A stretch of DNA of 64,000 nt. Origin: Paucibacter_B soli. GTDB lineage: Bacteria; Pseudomonadota; Gammaproteobacteria; Burkholderiales; Burkholderiaceae_C. The position numbers and the translations under genes are program-made. The DNA lies in NCBI RefSeq assembly GCF_037482845.1, contig NZ_JBBHJW010000010.1, positions 186,001 through 250,000 of the forward strand, written 5' to 3'. The notes beneath the pieces are model-generated. The model worked only from the letters and a program-made list of their open reading frames with translations. It made no database searches and was not told the origin of the DNA. Of this stretch, positions 56,700 to 64,000 are shown piece by piece. Position 1 is the first letter of the stretch. Each line of letters starts with the position of its first letter.

Positions 56700-57962
56700 A
56701 TGACGCGCCGCCTCGCCATGGCTGCCGCCTTGCTGTGCCTGGGCCGGCCGCTGGTGGCGCCGGCGGCCGAGCTGCCCGCCTGGCTGAAGCTGGACGGCTT
56801 CGGCACCCTGGGCGCCTACCGTGCCGACGACCCGGTGGCCGGCGTGCGCGCCGACGCACGCACACCCACGCCCTCGCTGCGCCAATGGCGCATGGATGGC
56901 GACAGCCTCGTGGCCGTGCAACTGACGCTCGACAGCCCCGGCGAAGGCCGTGCGGTGCTGCAGCTGATCGCCAAGGACGAGGTGCCTGACCGCCTGCGCC
57001 CGCGCGTCGAATGGCTGTATGCCGCCTGGGACGCCGGGCCACGGCTGCAGCTCAAGCTCGGGCGCACCGCGTTGCCGGTGTTCCTGAACTCGGACACCCG
57101 CCATATCGGCTATGTCCAGACCGCGGCGCGACCGGTCAACACCGTCTACCAGCTCAATCCCATCACCCATGCGGATGGCGTGAACGCGCTGTGGAACGAG
57201 CACGGACCGCAGGGCGAGCTGAGCCTGGAAGCAGTGCTGGGGCGCGCCCGCGTCGAGGTGGCGGCCGGCTCCGTCGATGCCGAGCGCGCCGCCGCCCTGG
57301 TCGGTAAATGGACGCGGCGCGACTGGACGCTGCGGATGGCCCATGCCCAGTACCGCATCGCCGCAAGGCTACCGGCGTTCGAGCGGCTGTTCGAACAGCT
57401 GCGCTCGGGCAACACCGGCTGCAGCAACTGCGCCGCGGTGCTGGACGCGCGCGGCCGCACGCAAGGCATGGGGGTGCGCAGCGACGCCGTCGCCCTGGTC
57501 TACGACAACGGCCGCTGGGCCCTTCTTGGCGAAGCCATGCGGCGCGGCTCCAACGGCCTGCTAATCCCCGATGTGCGCGCCTGGTATCTGCAGGCCAGCC
57601 TGCGCCTGGGCGCCGTCACGCCCTATGCGGTGATCGGCCAGCAACGCTTCACCGAGGCGCCGCTGGGGCTGCAAACCGATGCCCAGGCCGGGCCCGCGGC
57701 GGCAACGGCGAATGCGGCGTTCGACCGCTATCTGCAGTCGCCCAATGATCGCCGCATCTGGCAGCTGGGGCTGCGCTGGGACTGGCGCGAAAACATGGCG
57801 TTGAAACTCCAGCTCGAGAGCCTGCGCCACACGCGCGAGAGCGGGCTGGGCCTCAACAGTCTGGTGAGCTACCCCTTCGCGGCGCCGCTGGGCGGCTATA
57901 CCGACCCGCAATGGGACGGGCAGGTGCGGGTGCTGACGCTCAAGCTCGACTTCGTGTTCTGA
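56700..57962 (+). CDS. porin-like outer-membrane beta-barrel protein
   Basis: 420 residues from ATG 56700, with AGGAA upstream. Signal peptide to about residue 23 (PAA), then GFGTLGAYRADDPVAG and alternating strands; the C-terminus ends DFVF with a final Phe. Two Cys (GNTGCSNCAAVLD, about 255) form a probable disulfide loop. It is coupled with the solute-binding protein gene five bases downstream. Cargo unknown. Confidence 0.8.
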   Translation: MTRRLAMAAALLCLGRPLVAPAAELPAWLKLDGFGTLGAYRADDPVAGVRADARTPTPSLRQWRMDGDSLVAVQLTLDSPGEGRAVLQLIAKDEVPDRLRPRVEWLYAAWDAGPRLQLKLGRTALPVFLNSDTRHIGYVQTAARPVNTVYQLNPITHADGVNALWNEHGPQGELSLEAVLGRARVEVAAGSVDAERAAALVGKWTRRDWTLRMAHAQYRIAARLPAFERLFEQLRSGNTGCSNCAAVLDARGRTQGMGVRSDAVALVYDNGRWALLGEAMRRGSNGLLIPDVRAWYLQASLRLGAVTPYAVIGQQRFTEAPLGLQTDAQAGPAAATANAAFDRYLQSPNDRRIWQLGLRWDWRENMALKLQLESLRHTRESGLGLNSLVSYPFAAPLGGYTDPQWDGQVRVLTLKLDFVF

Positions 57963-57967
57963 CCCGC

Positions 57968-59092
57968 ATGGCTTGGCCCCCGACACTGCGGAGCAAGCTG
58001 CTGAGGCTGATCAGCCTGGTCGCCATCCTACTGGCCGGGCCGGCCGCTGCCGCCGAGCCCAAGGCCCTGCGCATCGCGGTGATCCCGGCCTGGGGTGCGC
58101 CCTATGCGATCTTCAAGGATGGCGCCTTGGTGGCTGGCATCGACTTCGATCTGGCCCAGGCGATCGGCGAGGCACTGCACCTGCCGGTGCAGCATGTGCT
58201 GCTGCCACGCCCGCGCGTGGATGCCGCGGCGGCCGCCGGCGAGATCGACCTGCGCTGCCACCTGAGCCCGGAGTTCACCCGCACGCCCGAGCAATACCTG
58301 TGGAGCGGCCCGCTGCTGGAGCTGGAAAATGTGCTGGTGGGCCACCAGACCGCCGAGCCCCTGAGCAGCCTCGAGCAGCTACCGCGTGGCCAGACGCTGG
58401 GCACGGTGCTGGGCTTTGTCTACCCCGGCGTTGACGAGCGCGTGGCCGACGGACGCCTGCGGCGCGAGGACACCATCGCCGTCGAGCGCTCGCTGCAAAA
58501 GCTCAGCCTCAACCGCGTGCCCTATGCAATCGCCGAGCAGCGCGAGGTCAGCTGGTACCAGCGCGCCAATCCCGGTCACAACATCGCCTTTTGGCGGCTG
58601 CCCTTGTTCAAGGCCGAGTTTCGTTGCGCCGTGCCCAAGGGAGGGCGCGTCGACGGCAGCGCCGAACACATGCTCGCCGCCATCGAGCGGCTGCGCAGCA
58701 GCGGGCAGATCGAGCGCATCCTGGCCCGCTATCTGGTGAGCCAGCCGGTGGTGGTGAGCTCGGCCAGGAGCCCGCTGGCCAGGCTCAGCCGGCAGGAGGT
58801 GAGCGAGCTCTACCTGGGGCAGGCACGCACCCTGCCCGACGGCAGCGCGCCACAGCTGCTGGCCAGCGCCGGTGCGCTGCGCGACGAGTTCTACGCGCGG
58901 GTGCTGGAGCGCGACGTGGCCCAGGTCAAGGCCGCCTGGTCGCGCCTGCTGTTCAGCGGCAAGGGCCATGCGCCGCGCGAGTTCGCCGACCCGGCGCAGC
59001 TGCGCGCCGCGCTGCTGGCCAACCCGGGCGCGATCGCGTTTCTGGACGCCAGCCAGGTCGATGCCAGCATGAAAGTGCTCTACGCCCCCTGA
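57968..59092 (+). CDS. two-domain periplasmic solute-binding protein
   Basis: 374 residues from ATG 57968. After a signal peptide (about 1-29), an amino-acid-type bacterial extracellular solute-binding domain (SBP_bac_3, about 32-258, for example RIAVIPAWGAPYAIFKDG and GIDFDLAQAIGEAL) is followed by a C-terminal part that resembles a phosphate-binding (PstS-like) half-domain (LSRQEVSELYLGQARTLPDGSAP and NPGAIAFLDAS). No ABC transporter genes lie near. A sensing role with the barrel protein is possible. Confidence 0.8.
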   Translation: MAWPPTLRSKLLRLISLVAILLAGPAAAAEPKALRIAVIPAWGAPYAIFKDGALVAGIDFDLAQAIGEALHLPVQHVLLPRPRVDAAAAAGEIDLRCHLSPEFTRTPEQYLWSGPLLELENVLVGHQTAEPLSSLEQLPRGQTLGTVLGFVYPGVDERVADGRLRREDTIAVERSLQKLSLNRVPYAIAEQREVSWYQRANPGHNIAFWRLPLFKAEFRCAVPKGGRVDGSAEHMLAAIERLRSSGQIERILARYLVSQPVVVSSARSPLARLSRQEVSELYLGQARTLPDGSAPQLLASAGALRDEFYARVLERDVAQVKAAWSRLLFSGKGHAPREFADPAQLRAALLANPGAIAFLDASQVDASMKVLYAP

Positions 59093-59134
59093 GGGCGGCG
59101 CTATGCTGAGGGCCTCGCAAGACCTTGATGGCTG

Positions 59135-59536
59135 ATGAAAATCGACGAACTCCAGCAGGAAATTCCGCGCATCTTCGCGCCCTGGATCGCCCAGATGGGC
59201 CTGCAGGTGCTGAGTGCCGAGCCCGGCCGGGTGCGGCTGCGCCTGCCGATCAAGGCCGAATTCGTGCATGTGGGCGGCGTGATGTGCGGGCAGGCCGCGA
59301 TGGCCGCGGCCGACACCGCCATGGTGCTGGCCATGATGGCCACGCTGGGCGAGTTCCGGCCCATGACCACGGTGCAGCTGCAGACCAGCTTTGTGCGCCC
59401 CTTGAGTGGCACGCATTGCGTCATCGACGCCCAGGTGCTGCGCAACGGCAAGAGCCTGGCCTTCGGGCAGATCGACATCCTGGGCGCCGACGGCAAGCTC
59501 GCCGCCCAGGCCACCACCACCTACGCCCTGCTCTGA
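59135..59536 (+). CDS. PaaI-type hotdog thioesterase
   Basis: 133 residues of the usual size. It hydrolyses acyl-CoA thioesters. The hotdog helix HVGGVMCGQAAMAAADTAMVL and the strand MTTVQLQTSFVRPLSGTHC are typical. It stands 42 bases after the binding protein and 13 bases before the PAS-LuxR gene. Confidence 0.88.
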   Translation: MKIDELQQEIPRIFAPWIAQMGLQVLSAEPGRVRLRLPIKAEFVHVGGVMCGQAAMAAADTAMVLAMMATLGEFRPMTTVQLQTSFVRPLSGTHCVIDAQVLRNGKSLAFGQIDILGADGKLAAQATTTYALL

Positions 59537-59548
59537 CGCGACACAAGC

Positions 59549-60112
59549 ATGACGCTGGACTACCGCACCGCCTTCGACCTCGCACCGATCGGCCTGGTGC
59601 TGTCGGAGCAGCGCCAGATCCTCGACTGCAACCGCCATCTGCTGGCGATGTTCGGCGCCGAGCGCGAGCAACTGATCGGCCAGAGCTTCGAGCTGCTCTA
59701 CCCCAGCCCGGCCGAGTTCGAACGCACCGGCGAGCGCATCGTCGCCAGTCTGGACGCCCAAGGCTTGTACGCCGACGACCGCATCATGAAGCGGCTGGCC
59801 GGCCCCAAGCGCGGCGAGCTGTTCTGGTGCCATGTCTCGGGCCGCACGCTCGACCCTCGCAACCCCCATGCCCAGGGCATCTGGAGCTTCGAGGACCTCT
59901 CGGCGCAGCGCCAGCTCAAGGCCGTGCGCGCCGAGCTGACGGCGCGCGAGCGCGAGATCGCCGCGCTGCTGATCGATGGCCTGACCAGCAAGTTGATCGG
60001 CAAGAAACTCGCCATCAGCCCGCGCACCGTGGACGTCTACCGCGCCAGGCTGATGAAGAAGTACGGCGCCGCCACCACGCCGGATCTGGTGCACAAGCTA
60101 TTGCTGGCTTGA
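59549..60112 (+). CDS. PAS domain LuxR family regulator
   Basis: 187 residues. The PAS domain spans about 5-125 (FDLAPIGLVLSEQRQILDCNRHLLAMFG, LDARR-like GERIVASLDAQG); the C-terminal LuxR helix-turn-helix has LTAREREIAALLIDGLTSKLIGKKLAISPRTVDVYRARLMKKYGA. No receiver or kinase. It could control the preceding thioesterase and binding-protein genes or the HU gene; not known. Confidence 0.88.
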   Translation: MTLDYRTAFDLAPIGLVLSEQRQILDCNRHLLAMFGAEREQLIGQSFELLYPSPAEFERTGERIVASLDAQGLYADDRIMKRLAGPKRGELFWCHVSGRTLDPRNPHAQGIWSFEDLSAQRQLKAVRAELTAREREIAALLIDGLTSKLIGKKLAISPRTVDVYRARLMKKYGAATTPDLVHKLLLA

Positions 60113-60118
60113 ACAAAG

Positions 60119-60138
60119 GCCTCGTGCGGGCACGAGGC
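60119..60138 (+). terminator. hairpin after the PAS-LuxR gene
   Basis: GCCTCGTG, loop CGGG, CACGAGGC: an eight-base-pair perfect stem seven bases after the stop. No T-run follows, so termination is uncertain. The remaining gap to the HU start at 60252 should hold its promoter. Confidence 0.5.
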
Positions 60139-60251
60139 AAGACATGGCCCTGTTCATCGATGTTTTCCCTCATGCCCGCCCAGAGGCCCCTGTTTATCGG
60201 CCACAATACGCCCGCCCGGTACATCGGGCGCAACCAAACTGTCATACTCGA

Positions 60252-60623
60252 ATGAACAAGACCGAACTGATCGAACACCTGGCCTCCAAGCACGAGCTGA
60301 CCAAGGCCGAAGCCGGCCGCATCCTCGAGACCCTGCTGGACGCCGTGGTCACCACGGTGAAAAAGGGCGGCGCCGTTTCCATCCCTGGCTTCGGCTCCTT
60401 CAAGCAACACGCGCGTGCCGCTCGCACCGGCGTGAACCCCAGCACCGGCGACAAGATCAAGATCGCTGCTGCCAAGCTGCCCAAGTTCACCCCGGGTGCC
60501 GGCTTCAAGGCCGCCGTGGATCCCAAGGCCGCCGCTCGCAAGGCCGCCAAGGCCGAAGCCAAGCCGGCCAAGGCAGCCGCCAAGCCTGCTGCCAAGCCCG
60601 CCAAGAAGGCTGCCAAGAAGTAA
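60252..60623 (+). CDS. HU-family DNA-binding protein with a Lys/Ala/Pro-rich tail
   Basis: 123 residues from ATG 60252; an upstream frame exists but has no ribosome site of merit. The first 90 residues are HU: MNKTELIEHLASKHELTKAE, SIPGFGSFKQHARAARTGVNP and FTPGAGFKAAV. The last 30 are PAKAAAKPAAKPAKKAAKK-type repeats. HU bends DNA; such tails, as in histone H1, add nonspecific binding and are common in some Betaproteobacteria. Confidence 0.92.
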   Translation: MNKTELIEHLASKHELTKAEAGRILETLLDAVVTTVKKGGAVSIPGFGSFKQHARAARTGVNPSTGDKIKIAAAKLPKFTPGAGFKAAVDPKAAARKAAKAEAKPAKAAAKPAAKPAKKAAKK

Positions 60624-60663
60624 TTGCCACGCAGGCCGCCAGGCCTGCCGCTTTGGCATTGAG

Positions 60664-60696
60664 AGCCCGCCAGGCCCTGGGTCTGCCGGGCTTTTC
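60664..60696 (+). terminator. terminator after the HU gene
   Basis: AGCCCG at 60664-60669 pairs with CGGGCT at 60687-60692, then TTTTCC. The loop is long (17 bases), so strength is moderate. Confidence 0.6.
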
Positions 60697-60752
60697 CTTT
60701 GGCCTTACAGTGAAGGCCTGCGCTCCCGCGCCTGTCGTCCGCCCGCCCCGCC

Positions 60753-62651
60753 ATGTCCGCCAGCTCCCTGCGTGTGCTCTCGCTCATCCCGCCGATGACG
60801 CAGCTCAACACGCCCTACCCCTCCACCGCCTACCTGACCGGCTTTCTGCGCTCGCGCGGCGTGCCGGCCGCGCAGCAAGACCTGGCCCTGGGCCTGGTGC
60901 TCAAGCTGTTCTCGCGCGCCGGGCTGCAGGCGATGCGCGCCAACGTGCAGGCGCTGCCCGAGGCGCGGCAGACCCTGCAGCTGCGCAACTTCGAGGCGCA
61001 GTTCGAGCGCTACCTGGCCACCATTGCGCCCACCATCGCCTTCTTGCAGGGCCAGGACCCGACGCTGGCGCACCGCATCAACACGCGCCAGTTCCTGCCT
61101 GAGGGCAAGCGCTTCGAGACCATAGACGCCTACCTGGCCGAGGACGGCGAGGACCCGCTGGCCTGGGCCTTCGGCGCGCTGGGCCTGCAGGACCGCGCGC
61201 GCCACCTGGCCACGCTCTACCTGAATGACCTGGCCGACGTGCTGCGCGAGGCGATCGACGAGCGCTTCGAATTCGTGCGCTATGCCGAGCGCCTGGCCAC
61301 CGCCCAGCCCAGCTTCGACCCGCTCGCCGAGGCGCTGGCGGCGCCGCCCAATCTGGTCGACGAGACGCTCGCCGCGCTGACGCTGGAAGCGGTGGCCCGG
61401 CATGCGCCGCAGCTGGTGCTGCTGTCGGTGCCCTTCCCCGGCGCGGTGTATGCGGCGCTGCGCATCGCCCAGACCATCCGCGCCGCCCACCCCGAGATCA
61501 AGCTGGTGCTGGGCGGCGGCTTCGTCAACACCGAGCTGCGCGAGCTGGCCGAGCCGCGCCTGTTCGAATTCGTCGACTTCATCACCCTGGACGCGGGCGA
61601 GCGCCCGCTGCTGGCCCTGCTGGAGCATCTGCAGGGCCAGCGCTCGCAGCAGCGCCTGGTGCGCACCTTTGTGCGGCAGGACGGCGCGGTGAAGTACATC
61701 AACTTCGTCGAGCCCGACATTCCCTTCGACGCGGTGGGCACGCCCACCTGGGACGGCCTGCCGCTGGGCCAGTACCTCTCGCTGCTGGACATGCTGAATC
61801 CGATGAACCGGCTGTGGAGCGACGGGCGCTGGAACAAGCTCACCGTGGCGCATGGCTGCTACTGGAAGAAGTGCAGCTTCTGCGATGTGAGCCTCGACTA
61901 CATCTCGCGCTACGAGGCGGCCTCGGCCAGCACCCTGGTGGACCGCGTCGAGGCCATCGTCGCCGAGACCGGTCAGACCGGTTTCCACCTCGTCGACGAG
62001 GCCGCGCCGCCCAAGGCGCTGAAGGCCTTCGCGGCCGAGCTGCAGCGCCGCGGCACCAGCATCTCCTGGTGGGGCAATATCCGCTTCGAAAAAACCTTCA
62101 CGCCCGAGCTCTGCCAGCAGCTCGCCGAGAGCGGCTGCATCGCGATCTCGGGCGGCCTGGAGGTGGCCTCGGACCGGCTGCTGCAGCTGATGAAGAAAGG
62201 CGTGTCGGTCGAGCAGGTGGCGCGCGTCACCAAGGGCTTTGCCGACGCCGGCATCCTGGTGCATGCCTATCTGATGTACGGCTTCCCGACGCAGACGGTG
62301 CAGGACACGGTGGACGCGCTCGAATATGTGCGCCAGCTGTTCGAGAACGGCTGCATCCACAGCGGTTTCTTTCACCGCTTCGCCTGCACCGTGCACTCAC
62401 CGGTGGGCATGGACCCGGCGGCCTTTGGCGTGCAGCTGCGCCCGCTGCCGCCGGGCGCCTTTGCGAAGAACGATGTCGGCTTCATCGACCCGACTGGCGT
62501 GGACCACGATCTGCTCGGCAAGGGCCTGAAGAAGGCCATCTACAACTTCATGCACGGCATCGGCGTGGACGAGGATGTGCGCAGCTGGTTCCCCACCAAG
62601 GTACCGCGCACCACCGTGCCGCGCCACAAGATCGCGCGGGCGCTCGGCTAA
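60753..62651 (+). CDS. B12-binding-type radical SAM protein
   Basis: 632 residues. The N-terminal cobalamin-binding-like part has LSVPFPGAVYAALRIAQTI, GGGFVNTELRELAEP. The iron-sulfur motif is GCYWKKCSFCDV, that is Cys-x4-Cys-x2-Cys rather than the usual x3. Then come a TIM-barrel part (HLVDEAAPPKALKAFA, GGLEVASDRLLQLMKKGVS). The enzyme uses SAM to make a radical; the substrate is unknown. It overlaps the AstA-like gene on the other strand by four bases. Confidence 0.85.
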   Translation: MSASSLRVLSLIPPMTQLNTPYPSTAYLTGFLRSRGVPAAQQDLALGLVLKLFSRAGLQAMRANVQALPEARQTLQLRNFEAQFERYLATIAPTIAFLQGQDPTLAHRINTRQFLPEGKRFETIDAYLAEDGEDPLAWAFGALGLQDRARHLATLYLNDLADVLREAIDERFEFVRYAERLATAQPSFDPLAEALAAPPNLVDETLAALTLEAVARHAPQLVLLSVPFPGAVYAALRIAQTIRAAHPEIKLVLGGGFVNTELRELAEPRLFEFVDFITLDAGERPLLALLEHLQGQRSQQRLVRTFVRQDGAVKYINFVEPDIPFDAVGTPTWDGLPLGQYLSLLDMLNPMNRLWSDGRWNKLTVAHGCYWKKCSFCDVSLDYISRYEAASASTLVDRVEAIVAETGQTGFHLVDEAAPPKALKAFAAELQRRGTSISWWGNIRFEKTFTPELCQQLAESGCIAISGGLEVASDRLLQLMKKGVSVEQVARVTKGFADAGILVHAYLMYGFPTQTVQDTVDALEYVRQLFENGCIHSGFFHRFACTVHSPVGMDPAAFGVQLRPLPPGAFAKNDVGFIDPTGVDHDLLGKGLKKAIYNFMHGIGVDEDVRSWFPTKVPRTTVPRHKIARALG

Positions 62652-63382
62652 GGCAGCGGCAACTCCCAGATCGGCCCACCGTCGTCGATGCGCAGATGGC
62701 TGCTGGCGGCAAAGCCCTGGGCGCGCAGCGCGGCCAGCGCCGCCTGGCCTGCGCTGCCCACCTGCCCGGCCGCGGCCTGCGCCGCCTCGTCCAGGAAGGA
62801 CAGATAGAGGGTCTGGCGCGGCAGCAGCGCCGCCAGGTGGCTGCGCCAGGCCTCGCCCAGGCGCGCCTCGGCCTCGGCGGCATCGCCCGGATAGAAGAAG
62901 GCGCCCAGGCCGCGCCAGAAGGGCGATGTGCCTTGCGCATCGCGCTGGCCGGCCAGTTCCACCAGCAGCCGTTCGCCATAGGCCTCGCGCTGGCCGGCGA
63001 TCAATGCCAGCGCCGCCTCGATCAGCTGACCCAGCGCGGCCGCGGGCTCGCGCAGCTCGGGCGCGCAGGCCAGATCGGCCAGCTCACTCTCGCCGGTATG
63101 GTCGTTGCCCAGCAGCAGGGTGGCCTGGCATTGAAACAGGCCCAGCTCCTGCGCCGCATGCACGGCGCGGCCCAGGTGGTAGCTGTAGCGCGGCAGGTTC
63201 AGGCCAAGGCGTGCACGCAGGCGTAGGCAGGCCTGCGGCCTGTCGTCGGCGTCGGCCAGCAGCAGCCACTGTTCGCCCTCGGCCAGCGCCGGCTCCACCC
63301 TGGCACCGGTCTGGTTGCGCCACTGCACCAGCACCGCGGCGTCGCTGTCCGGGCGCCAGGGGCGCAGCCGCAGCGCGCTCAT
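62648..63382 (-). CDS. shortened, divergent AstA paralogue
   Basis: 244 residues from ATG 63382, coupled to the upstream astA by an ATGA overlap. The GNAT-type N-terminal half matches AstA (YSYHLGRAVHAAQELGLFQ, LLLGNDHTGESELADLACAP, GTSPFWRGLGAFFYPGD), and the C-terminal half matches weakly (LLPRQTLYLSFLDEAAQAAAG, GFAASSHLRIDDGGPIW). It lacks several segments of the normal 340-residue chain. Succinylation of arginine or ornithine as the second subunit is inferred; it could be inactive. Confidence 0.75.
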   Translation of the reverse strand: MSALRLRPWRPDSDAAVLVQWRNQTGARVEPALAEGEQWLLLADADDRPQACLRLRARLGLNLPRYSYHLGRAVHAAQELGLFQCQATLLLGNDHTGESELADLACAPELREPAAALGQLIEAALALIAGQREAYGERLLVELAGQRDAQGTSPFWRGLGAFFYPGDAAEAEARLGEAWRSHLAALLPRQTLYLSFLDEAAQAAAGQVGSAGQAALAALRAQGFAASSHLRIDDGGPIWELPLP

Positions 63383-64000
63383 GCCGCCCTCCCGGCGTCC
63401 GGCCACAGCGGCGTGGCGCTGAGCCTGGCGCCGGCCAGCGCGCCGAGGCGCAAGGCCGCCTCGTGCCCCGGGGCCAGGTCTTGCGCGGCCGAAGGCAGCT
63501 GCGCCAGCACCGCGGTGAACCGCTCGCGCTGCCGCGTCGCCAGCAGATGCCAGACTCCCCCCTCGCTCTCCGCGCCTTGGCTCGGGCCGCCCTCGCGCAC
63601 GCGCAGCTCGCGCGCATGGCGCACGCTGCGCAGCAGGGCCAGGCTGGCCTCCACGGTCGGGCCGCCGTCGAAGATGTCCACATAGGTGTCGGCGTCGAAA
63701 CCCTCGTCCAGCAGGATGGAGAACGGCAGCTCGCCCACCGGATGCAGCTGCCCGATCGCCCATTGCGCGGCTTCGGGCAGCAAGGGCACATAGATAGGCG
63801 AATGCGGCATCAGGTCGGCGATGAAGGCCTTGCTGCGCCCGCCGGTCACGGCCTCGGCCTGCGGGTAGTCCATATTGAAGAAGCGCCGCCCCACCGCATC
63901 CCAGAACGGGCAATGGCCGGCCGCGTTGGACAGGCCCGGGCTTTCCGCCGCGATGCGATCGTTGAAGCGCTCGGCGCAGGCCTGGATGAAGAGCAGGCGC
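63379..64000 (-). CDS. astA: arginine N-succinyltransferase, N-terminus beyond the window
   Basis: About 206 residues are visible; the gene enters from the right edge, so its N-terminal part is missing. The sequence reads RLLFIQACAERFNDRIAAES and SPFW-like CPFWDAVGRRFFNMDYPQAE, KAFIADLMPHSPIYVPLLPE, GFDADTYVDIFDGGPTVEA, the C-terminal half of AstA. It starts the arginine succinyltransferase pathway. It precedes the paralogue with an ATGA overlap. Confidence 0.9.
   Translation of the reverse strand, partial: RLLFIQACAERFNDRIAAESPGLSNAAGHCPFWDAVGRRFFNMDYPQAEAVTGGRSKAFIADLMPHSPIYVPLLPEAAQWAIGQLHPVGELPFSILLDEGFDADTYVDIFDGGPTVEASLALLRSVRHARELRVREGGPSQGAESEGGVWHLLATRQRERFTAVLAQLPSAAQDLAPGHEAALRLGALAGARLSATPLWPDAGRAA

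Noticed and set aside
63470..63483. GGGGCCAGGTCTTG, one mismatch from the REP arm
   Set aside because: Inside astA coding sequence without a second arm.

Overview
The window is high-GC DNA from a betaproteobacterium. The best guess is the order Burkholderiales, in the Rubrivivax/Leptothrix/Roseateles neighbourhood. This rests on the gene set and gene orders: a small Trp-rich protein of the Burkholderiales type, tandem astA genes, scoAB, a MoxR-DUF58-transglutaminase operon, and an HU protein with a PAKK-type tail. The placement is inference from protein features only.

Layout. (1) 1-16378: twelve consecutive minus-strand genes with almost no gaps, read from a cupin at 16378 down to a DUF3604 gene cut by the left edge. 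The order is cupin, DUF1302 barrel, DUF1329 protein, YCF48-type propeller, RND/MMPL exporter, acyl-CoA ligase, haem-carrying Vgb-like propeller, small membrane protein, aldehyde dehydrogenase, PpiC-like anchored protein, HupE/UreJ-like membrane protein, DUF3604. It looks like one envelope-spanning transport plus catabolic system for a hydrophobic or aromatic compound, and it is the best candidate for an undescribed system here. (2) 16620-24275: a phasin-like Lys/Ala-rich protein, two identical tRNA-Val(CAC) genes, dnaQ, lgt, a pair of duplicated TPR proteins, a LysR regulator divergent from ilvD, and a small Trp-rich protein. (3) 24436-31823: a short cytochrome c, acs, a TIGR00645 membrane protein, class I fumarase, an MscS channel and a histone-deacetylase-like hydrolase. 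(4) 31871-36992: MoxR ATPase, DUF58, transglutaminase (TgpA type) and a lytic transglycosylase, a cell-envelope operon.

(5) 37028-42910 is accessory: a frameshifted PACE efflux gene, an orphan coding remnant, a probable immunity gene and a 1568-residue RHS toxin-like protein. (6) 43268-48160: comEC, a RidA protein, dsbB, a zinc-ribbon membrane protein, REP-type palindromes (one inside comEC) and a 244-bp imperfect inverted repeat. (7) 48160-60112: UbiM-like hydroxylase, gamma-glutamyltransferase, a DUF1501/DUF1800 pair, a LuxR regulator, scoAB divergent from an outer-membrane barrel gene with three TACGTA boxes between them, a two-domain solute-binding protein, a thioesterase and a PAS-LuxR regulator. 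(8) 60252-64000: HU protein, a B12-type radical SAM enzyme, and two tandem AstA paralogues, the second cut by the right edge.

No CRISPR array, rRNA, phage or complete insertion sequence was seen. Coordinates come from reading the sequence and conceptual translation; family names come from recognised motifs and no database search was run.
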